DNA of 64,000 nt from CAIWHR01 sp963811685. GTDB taxonomy: Bacteria; Pseudomonadota; Gammaproteobacteria; Burkholderiales; Casimicrobiaceae. Every line of letters starts with the position of its first letter. Positions within the stretch are counted from its first letter, which is position 1. Positions 57,857 through 64,000 of this stretch are shown piece after piece. The notes beneath the pieces are model-generated. The model had not been told where the DNA came from. It searched no databases and was given only the letters and a program-made list of their open reading frames with translations. The stretch spans positions 53,483 through 117,482 of the forward strand of contig CAWESK010000025.1 in NCBI GenBank assembly GCA_963811685.1, read 5' to 3'. The position numbers were made by a program, and so were the translations under genes.

Positions 57857-59625
57857 GGGCCCGGCGCTACCGTGGGCAGCCCCTGGCGAATCCGATCCGG
57901 AAAGTCCGGCCCGTTGCCCGCAGCGCGGGCAATTGCCGTAATGCGCGACCGCTGCCGCAGCTGGGCGAACGGCAACGAGGTGTCGATCGCACCGGCCGCA
58001 TACAGGTAGCGATCGATGAGGCCGTTCAGAACGTGCCAGAGATCCAGGCGCCCTGCGCGACCCGCGGCATTGGCGTAGCGGACGATGTTGATCGTACAGC
58101 TGTTGGAGAGCAGGTGATAGAACTCCGGGTGGTCGGCGAGCTCGTTAATGCGTTGCACGTACACCATGAAGAGCCGCCGCGCGAAATCGGCCGATACCGC
58201 CGTATGGTAGAGAAACACTTCCTCGTCGCGATAGTTGCTGCGCAGCCTCACGATATCGCGCTCGTCGCCGACGACATAGATGAGCTCGAACTGCTTGAAC
58301 ATCGATGCGAGCGGATCGAATCCCTCGCCGACCTCGGGCCTCGTCTCGATCGACACCGCGAGCGGCGGTGCGTTGTCGAAGATGAAGCTCACGAAAGTGT
58401 GACCCACCAGGCCCTCGGACCAATACGCGATGTAAAAGTCGACGCCCGTCAAGTGGCTCAGCGACACCTCGCGCTCCTCGTAGCGCGGCGTGAAATCCGT
58501 ACGGCTGTGAAAGTCGAAGTTGCGCACGCCGGTGAAGCGCACGCGGTCGCCGTCGACGAACGCGCGCGGCATCACGGCTACCTCTGGGCGCCAGGGCCGG
58601 TCGTGCGACGCGGGGATCAACGACCACCAGATGAAGAACGCGGCGAACACCCCGGCCAGCGCCCAGTACGCGTTGCGACGGCGGGCGACCCAGAACACCC
58701 ACGCCGCAAAGGCCAGAAAACCGGCCGCCAGCGCCATGCGTGCCCAGGACCATGGGAGATTCGAATAGTAGATGGCAAGCGTCGTCCATGCGAGGAAGAC
58801 AACGCGCACGAGATTGACAAGCACGCGATACAGCCAGTGCAATGGACTCGCTTGCGGCCGTTCCGGGCGGTTGGTCACAACCGTGCGTCGGGCCAGCATC
58901 CAGCATGCGGCAAAACCCGCGCCGGCGGCGGCGAGATGCTTCAGCGTATGTCCGCTGACGACGTGGCCGATACCGAATACCTCGGCATCGAGAGCCTCGA
59001 GCACCTTGCTCAGCAGATACCACGCGAAGATATAGTAGAGATCGCGAGCGCGCGTGTATCGCGACGGGTAGAGGATCGCGATCAGCAGCAAGACTACCAT
59101 CACATAGCCCTGCAGGATCGCGTAAGGCAGGACGTTGCCGTGCCCGGCCCGCTCCGTCATGTCCCAATAGATCACCGATGCCGCGCCCACCACCAGCATC
59201 GGAACGAGCAGCACGATGCCCGCACGCGTGTTGACCCGGTCCACGAGCTGGCTCGAGACGAGACCCATGAAGGCAATGGTCATCGGCAGGCGATCCCAGA
59301 CCAGGCGACCGTTGTCGGGTGCAAGGTGGTAGTACGCCGAGCCGAGCGCCGTCAGCAGCAGCCCGACGAAAAGGACCGCATACGGCCAGCGCTCGACGTC
59401 ATGCTCGAATACCGTGCGCCGGCGCGCCACGATGACGAGCCCCGCGACGCCTGCCAGCAGAAAGGCAACATTCGACGCGACATCGAGGAGGTTGGCAATT
59501 CCGAGCGCGGCGCGGTGGTCCGCGAAGTCGTGATAGCCGAGCGGCTGCGCCATTGGCGGAAGCAGCGCGGCGGCCAATGCACAGGCAAGCGTGAACGCGA
59601 CGAGCCAGGCCGTGCGGCTTTTCAT
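57853..59625 (-). CDS. Fusion of CREST/alkaline-ceramidase-like membrane domain with DUF4105 (Lnb-type) domain
   Basis: Intact 590-residue protein. Residues 1-290 hold about nine helices with the CREST-hydrolase metal pattern: S96 and H100 in GSAYYHLAPDN, D104, D111 in WDRLPM, and H226xxxH230 (GHTLKHLAAA). This matches alkaline ceramidases and related membrane hydrolases. From about residue 350 comes a periplasmic DUF4105 domain (RNFDFHSRTDFTPRYEER, GVDFYIAYWSEGLVGHTFVS, LLSNSCTINI), which has a possible cysteine-peptidase-like His and Cys. Hydrolysis of a membrane lipid combined with a second hydrolase is a reasonable guess, not shown. It is followed by the coupled small gene at 57525. Confidence 0.8.
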   Translation of the reverse strand: MKSRTAWLVAFTLACALAAALLPPMAQPLGYHDFADHRAALGIANLLDVASNVAFLLAGVAGLVIVARRRTVFEHDVERWPYAVLFVGLLLTALGSAYYHLAPDNGRLVWDRLPMTIAFMGLVSSQLVDRVNTRAGIVLLVPMLVVGAASVIYWDMTERAGHGNVLPYAILQGYVMVVLLLIAILYPSRYTRARDLYYIFAWYLLSKVLEALDAEVFGIGHVVSGHTLKHLAAAGAGFAACWMLARRTVVTNRPERPQASPLHWLYRVLVNLVRVVFLAWTTLAIYYSNLPWSWARMALAAGFLAFAAWVFWVARRRNAYWALAGVFAAFFIWWSLIPASHDRPWRPEVAVMPRAFVDGDRVRFTGVRNFDFHSRTDFTPRYEEREVSLSHLTGVDFYIAYWSEGLVGHTFVSFIFDNAPPLAVSIETRPEVGEGFDPLASMFKQFELIYVVGDERDIVRLRSNYRDEEVFLYHTAVSADFARRLFMVYVQRINELADHPEFYHLLSNSCTINIVRYANAAGRAGRLDLWHVLNGLIDRYLYAAGAIDTSLPFAQLRQRSRITAIARAAGNGPDFPDRIRQGLPTVAPGP

Positions 59626-59701
59626 GAACGGTGACGCGATTGCATGAAATGCGCCGATGGTCTAAGGTGAGCCACGCGTACAACCTCGAACCGAGCCTGC
59701 G

Positions 59702-60128
59702 ATGAATCCAACTTGTCGTCCACACTCGCTTTGTTCCTTGCTTGCAGGCATGTTGCTGCTTCCTATCGTTCGGGGCCAGCGCACAGACCACGTTCACGAC
59801 AAACGACGTCAGCATGCGCGCCGGGCCGGATCGGACATTTCCCTTGGTTGGCTGGCTGCCGCGCGGCACGTCGGTCCGCGTGTTCGGCTGCACCAGTGGC
59901 TGGCGGTGGTGCGACGTTTCGGCCCGGCGCAATCGCGGCTGGGTGCACTCGAGCTTTCTTTCGAACATCGGCAGGGGTCGGACACCGATCATATCTTTTT
60001 CGGTCGGCCCGTACTGGGACATTCACTATCGAGGCCGCCCTTGGTACTCGAGTCAATCGCAGTGGTCGGGCTGGGGCACCCCGGGGTTCCGGTCGCCGCC
60101 TCCGCCACCCGGACGCAGAGCCTGGTGA
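59702..60128 (+). CDS. Secreted SH3b-domain protein (one frameshift)
   Basis: The ATG at 59702 opens a signal peptide (CSLLAGMLLLPIV). A shift near 59770 restores GASAQTTFTTNDVSMRAGPD, the start of a bacterial SH3 domain (RTFPLVGWLPRGTSVRVFGC, then GWRWCDVSARRNRGWVHSSF). A Trp/Tyr- and Pro-rich tail follows. Bacterial SH3 domains usually bind cell-wall peptides. The reconstructed length is about 140 residues. An alternative unbroken start at 59742 (MQACCCFLSFGASAQ) also exists. Confidence 0.75.
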
Positions 60129-60200
60129 CGCGGTGCCACCGATTTGAAGTGGAACATCGCTTTGTGCCAGTAGGACCATAAGCCGCTCGTAGCTAGCGCG

Positions 60201-61502
60201 TCACGCCCGCAGTCCGCTGCGCATCGACCAGCCTGCCTTCTCGAATCCTTGTCTTGCCCGCGCGCTCGCGGCGCCGGCCACGAGCAGTATCCGGCGCGTC
60301 GCCTTCAACTCCTTGCGTTGCGCAAAATCGGCTGCCGGCTTGTTCCAGTAGGCGTAGTCGATCGCGGCCGCAGCAACGAGAGTCCTGTCATCCGCGATTC
60401 CAAGGGGAACCATGCCGCTCATCCGGAGCGTGGTGAGCCCGCCGTCCCTCGCTTGATACTGGGTCAGCATCAAGACCGATTCCACGAGGAAGCGGACGTG
60501 GGCCTCGCCCTGCACCTGCGATGCGACCTGAATGACGGATTCCACACCGGAGACGTTGCCCATTTTCGCCAGCGCAACGACCAGTGCGGTTTGCAGTGAC
60601 GGTGTGAACCAGCGGTTGCGCAGGAAATCGCGCGTGGTGCGCCCTGCTACACCCATGGCAAGAAGCCGTGCCTCGTTTTGCCGGGCGAGATCGACGGCAG
60701 GCTGGTTCCACACCGCATCGCGAACATCCGTATCGAAAGCGACCACGAGGTTGGCGCCCATCGAGACGGAACCGATGGCGGTATTGATCGCGAAGCTTCC
60801 CGCAAAACTGGCCGCCGAGGCATTGTCCAGCAATGGCCGCAGCACGGGGTTGGACGTGTAGGGATCGATGTTGAGTTGCCTCGCCCAATCACGCCGCGCC
60901 TTGTTGTACCCGAACGGGTCGCCGGTGAACGCAGACGGCATCGCCTCCCCGGCCGGAGCAGGCGGCAGATTGAGCGCTGCCGGCGAGGCGCCGCTGGTGC
61001 TATCCGCCACGGTTTGGGCGCTCGACCTCGCCAGGAAGCCGACGCGCCCGAGCACGGACCCCAGTCCCTGGCCGATGTTCTCGACGGTCCCGACTGGATT
61101 GGCGACTGCGCTTTGCACGAGCTGGATCGGCGCCGAGGCCGCCCTCGCCAGCGACTCCTGGAACGCCTGGCTCTTCTGGACCTCCTGCAGCGTCTCGATC
61201 GCCTGCAACTCGTTGACGCGCACACCGAGCATGTTCACGCTCACCACGCTGAACGTGCCGAACTTCGACTCGATCACGAACCGCCCGAAGTAGCCGTCTA
61301 GCGCGACGGGCTCGGCCACGGTATGCAGCGGCCCTTTGAGCAGCGCGAGCGGGAGCAAGCTCCGGCCCCGGCAGCGAGGGCACGGTTTCGAAATTTCCGC
61401 CTGTTTGAGCGGTTGCGGTTGCCGTTGCTGCAGCGCGACGGCCCACAACAGGTACGCGAGGCCGCGGGTGGCCGTGTGGTGGATCTTGAGCTTGGAAGTC
61501 AT
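60201..61502 (-). CDS. Protein of unknown function, 433 residues
   Basis: Starts at the ATG 61502 (MTSKLKIHHTATRGLAYLLW); the longer frame upstream lacks a start signal. It shows a CPRC pair near residue 40 and a conserved-looking block SVNMLGVRVNELQAIETLQE with EVQKSQAFQESLARA. Several Ala/Gly/Val-rich segments are amphipathic or weakly hydrophobic (GSFAINTAIGSVSMGANLVV). The end is a repeat-like set of Arg/Ala motifs (FAQRKELKATRRILLVAGAA). I do not recognise the family. It could be periplasmic or membrane-associated. The frame is intact. Confidence 0.65.
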   Translation of the reverse strand: MTSKLKIHHTATRGLAYLLWAVALQQRQPQPLKQAEISKPCPRCRGRSLLPLALLKGPLHTVAEPVALDGYFGRFVIESKFGTFSVVSVNMLGVRVNELQAIETLQEVQKSQAFQESLARAASAPIQLVQSAVANPVGTVENIGQGLGSVLGRVGFLARSSAQTVADSTSGASPAALNLPPAPAGEAMPSAFTGDPFGYNKARRDWARQLNIDPYTSNPVLRPLLDNASAASFAGSFAINTAIGSVSMGANLVVAFDTDVRDAVWNQPAVDLARQNEARLLAMGVAGRTTRDFLRNRWFTPSLQTALVVALAKMGNVSGVESVIQVASQVQGEAHVRFLVESVLMLTQYQARDGGLTTLRMSGMVPLGIADDRTLVAAAAIDYAYWNKPAADFAQRKELKATRRILLVAGAASARARQGFEKAGWSMRSGLRA

Positions 61503-61720
61503 TTTTATTCCAGTGAGGTGAAGCGCGGCCGGATAACGCCAGTGCAAACGCCTCTTGAATGGCTCACCTTCAGAACTGGTCGCAACCCCGAAGACTACAG
61601 CCGCAAGCACGCGATTCAGGTGACGTGCGTTGACTCTGAAAACTGTCGACAAGGAAGGTTCCGGCGATTGAATGAACGGCAAGTCCGGTTGTTATTTGGT
61701 TACTGAAGACACGGGCTAGC

Positions 61721-62065
61721 TTAGGAGCTGTGATCGTGTCGCTCCAGCTGCGCGAGGTCGCGCTCGAGGAAGTAGTTGAGAAAGGTGCGGATCAGAGCGA
61801 TCGCGCCAAGGCGCCCGATTTCGTCCCAGCTGGGCGCGATCGCGGATTCGATGATGTCGGCCGCGAGCTGGGACGTGAGCCCACCGACGAGCGCGCGCGC
61901 AAAGCGCGCATACGTGGTGTGGAAGGGCGAAGCGGCGGATGGATGGAACAGCGCCTTCATGCTGCCGATGAATGCCTCGATCGTGCCGATGACCACTATG
62001 ATGAGCGCCATCGCGTGGGCCATCGTGACTGCGCCTCCTGCGACCAACGCCAGCCATTCCTTCAT
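61721..62065 (-). CDS. DUF1622 small membrane protein
   Basis: 114 residues from the ATG at 62065, chosen because TGGAGGTCCG lies just before it. There are two helices (LALVAGGAVTMAHAMALIIV, then VVIGTIEAFIGSM; and ALVGGLTSQLAADIIESAI). The family-typical end is GAIALIRTFLNYFLERDLAQ. The family is widespread in bacteria and has no known function. It is not linked to a neighbour; a palindrome separates it from the sulfatase. Confidence 0.8.
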   Translation of the reverse strand: MKEWLALVAGGAVTMAHAMALIIVVIGTIEAFIGSMKALFHPSAASPFHTTYARFARALVGGLTSQLAADIIESAIAPSWDEIGRLGAIALIRTFLNYFLERDLAQLERHDHSS

Positions 62066-62230
62066 CGGACCTCCAGCGTCGTTTGTCCCGTTCGATGCGA
62101 GTCGCGCGCGGCTGATCGACACCATCGCTCGCGAGAACAGTACGCGACCCGAGGCCGACGATTCGAGCGACCGAAGTTTGAATAGACCAGAAGACGCTCG
62201 CGCGCCATGTAGGCTCGGCTCCTCGCGGTC

Positions 62231-62262
62231 CACCGTGCCCGGCGCGCGCGCCGGGCACGGTG
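62231..62262. repeat. Perfect 32-bp palindrome between sulfatase and DUF1622 genes
   Basis: Arms of 16 bases (CACCGTGCCCGGCGCG and its complement) with no spacer. It lies 37 bases after the sulfatase stop. It is probably a terminator hairpin lacking a T-run, or a protein-binding site. Confidence 0.7.
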
Positions 62263-62298
62263 TCCTTTACCGCACGATTCTAGGTGCGCGTGCCGCGG

Positions 62299-63797
62299 TC
62301 AGTGGCTGGCGCCACCACCCGCGTCTTCCAGCGTACGCAGCACCGCATCGAGGTTGAACGCGGCGGGCTTCTGGCGCGGCGGAAATTTCTTGAAGTTCTC
62401 GATCTGGCCGGCCACGACGGCCTGCATCATGTAGACGATGTAGGCGTGGGAAATGATCCAGTCCCAATAGGTATTCGAGTTTTCGTCGGCCCGCTCGAAC
62501 GGGTCACGACGCAGATGGAACATCTTTGGGGCCCGCAGCTTGACGAACGGCTCGAACCAGCATTGCAAGGTTTTCGCCCGCTGCTCCATCAGCACGACCT
62601 TCCAGTCGCCCATCCGTATCGCAAGGATGTCACCATCGTCGCCGATGTAGAAGAACGACTCCCTGGGACTCTCCTTCACCTCGCCGGTCAGGTACGGCAG
62701 CATGTTGTAGCCGTCGATATGGACCTTGTAGGTCTTGCTGCCGATCTTGTGGCCCTTGAGCAGCTTCTCCTTGATGTCCGGCTCGCCGGCGGCGGCAAGG
62801 AACGTGGCTAGCCAATCCTGGTGCGTGACGATGCCGTTCACGACCGAACCCGCCTTGATCTTGCCTGGCCATCGAACGAATGCCGGCACCCGCCAGCCGC
62901 CTTCCCAGTTGGTGTTCTTCTCGGACCGGAATGGCGTGATGCCCGCATCGGGCCAGCTGTTGTAATGGACCCCGTTGTCGGTGGAGTACATCACGATCGT
63001 GTCGTCGGCGATGCCGAGCTCGTCGAGCTTGTTGAGCATCCTGCCGATGTTCTCGTCGTGAGCGACCATCACGTCGTTGTAGTCGCCCTGCCCGCTCTTG
63101 CCCTTGTGCTTCGGGGCGCAATGGGTCCGGAAGTGCATCGCCGTCGTGTTGTACCAGAGGAAGAACGGCTTCTTGGACTTGTGCGCTTCGCCCATGAAGC
63201 GCAGCGCATGCTCCGTGACCTCGTCGTCGATGGTCTCCATCCGCTTCTTTGTCAGCGGACCGGTGTCCTCGATCTTCTGGCCACCCTTGCCATCTGCCCA
63301 TGTGTGAAGCACGCCTCGGGGACCGAATCGCTTCTTGAACTCCGGGTTCTTCGGGTAGTCCGGATCTTCGGGGGCTCTTTTCCGCGTTGAGGCGATAGAG
63401 ATTTCCGAAGAATTGCGTCGAAGTCCGGCAAGGTTGGCAGGAATTCGTCGTTGTCGCCGAGCACGGCTTCTTACCGATCTGGCCGGTGGTTGTAGCCGTG
63501 CTGCTCGAGCAACTCGGCAATTCGTCGGATCCTCCGATCTTCAGTCCGACGTCGGCGCCGGGCATTCCCACTTTCGTGGCCCAGTGCGGTATCGGGATTC
63601 TGCCCCGTGATGAACGTGGCGCGGCCGGCGGCGCAGCTCTGCTGGGCATAGTAATCGGTGAAGGCAACGCCTTCGTTCGCCACCCGATCGATATTGGGCG
63701 TGCGATAGCCCATCTGGCCGCGGCTGTTGTAGCTGATGTTCCACCAGCCCACGTCGTCGCCCCAGAGGACCAGGATGTTCGGCTTCTTTGTTGCCAT
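62299..63797 (-). CDS. Sulfatase/arylsulfatase-family hydrolase (frameshifts near N-terminus)
   Basis: Alkaline-phosphatase-superfamily enzyme that cleaves sulfate esters. The N-terminus (MATKKPNILVLWGDDVGWWN) supplies the metal-binding Asp pair. The active-site motif is SCAAGR with C55, the C-x-A-x-R form matured to formylglycine. The next 80 residues require two or three frame changes (63580 to 63380). The C-terminal 337 residues are intact (STDNGVHYNSWPDAGITPF, EGGWRVPAFVRWPGKI). The reconstructed length is about 500. No signal peptide is seen, so it may be cytoplasmic. The substrate is unknown. No sulfatase-maturing enzyme is in the window. Confidence 0.88.
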
Positions 63798-64000
63798 GTT
63801 TCGTCCCTTCTTTCGATCGTCAATTCCACACGGCCGGTAGGCCGCCATGCGCCTTGCCAAGGTCAGCTTTTAAGCTTAGCAGGTTTCAATCACCAATGTT
63901 TGACTCATATTAAGGCGTCACAGCGCCGTTGTGAATCGGCACGAAGCGATCCATTGCCCTGCTCCGGGATTCACCGTCTCAATGACCGACTATTTGGCTG
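63798..64000. other. Sulfatase upstream region, no gene seen
   Basis: About 200 bases, AT-richer than the rest. TTGAC-TCAT-ATTAA at 63900-63913 is a weak FNR-like match. No coding frame or hairpin is supported up to the window edge. Confidence 0.35.

Noticed and set aside
57592..59634. 680-residue open frame on the plus strand
   Set aside because: It is antisense to the intact ceramidase/DUF4105 gene and has no domain.
1..64000. CRISPR array, rRNA, tRNA or transposase
   Set aside because: No regularly spaced repeats, no cloverleaf or rRNA-like stretches and no transposase motifs or flanking inverted repeats were seen on either strand.

Overview
The window is GC-rich, densely coded DNA from a Gram-negative bacterium, most likely a betaproteobacterium. 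The pointers are lipoproteins, TonB-type proteins, a type IV pilin-like protein, an outer-membrane beta-barrel, many c-type cytochromes and a Bug-type tricarboxylate receptor. That receptor family is especially abundant in Burkholderiales. No rRNA, tRNA, insertion sequence, phage gene or CRISPR array was seen. About twenty-five genes are readable only by switching frame one or more times, while the conserved sequence continues on both sides of each switch. This looks like indel error in a long-read or metagenomic assembly rather than mass gene decay, so the coordinates of those genes span the reconstructed gene.

Layout. 1-4.0 kb: aldehyde dehydrogenase (cut by the window edge), cysteine synthase, a pilin-like protein and a TonB-like protein. 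4.5-5.6 kb: two small secreted proteins, one with EF-hands. 5.7-9.4 kb: a signalling module of FHA protein, PP2C phosphatase, Ser/Thr kinase with PEGA domain, and lipoprotein. 9.4-15.1 kb: a ribose-type sugar ABC importer with an SMP-30 lactonase. 15.2-20.6 kb: ATP-dependent DNA ligase, a YciI-like protein, an ArnT-like glycosyltransferase and two unknowns. 20.6-23.9 kb: a stress operon trxC-hsp20-lon.

24.4-35.2 kb: six overlapping or closely spaced genes encode an FtsW/RodA-like protein, a class B penicillin-binding protein, a small protein, an FHA protein, a PP2C phosphatase and a Ser/Thr kinase. The content resembles the actinobacterial fha-pstP-rodA-pbpA-pkn operon and suggests phospho-controlled cell-wall synthesis.

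35.2-53 kb: an electron-transfer island. It holds a TonB-like protein, an OB-fold/NrfJ-like protein, a tetraheme cytochrome, a roughly 12-heme cytochrome, two NHL-propeller lipoproteins, an outer-membrane beta-barrel and two triheme cytochromes. These are followed by a sigma-54 response regulator with its histidine kinase, a CBS-domain protein, a Bug receptor, a small cytochrome c and a second tetraheme paralogue. Both tetraheme genes carry good sigma-54 promoter matches, and FNR-like palindromes recur around the island. The set looks like a trans-outer-membrane (extracellular) electron conduit under redox and two-component control.

53-64 kb: mostly intact, unlinked genes: secreted unknowns, a nitrobindin-like barrel, an AI-2E family transporter, a ceramidase-like/DUF4105 fusion, an SH3-domain protein, a DUF1622 protein and a sulfatase.
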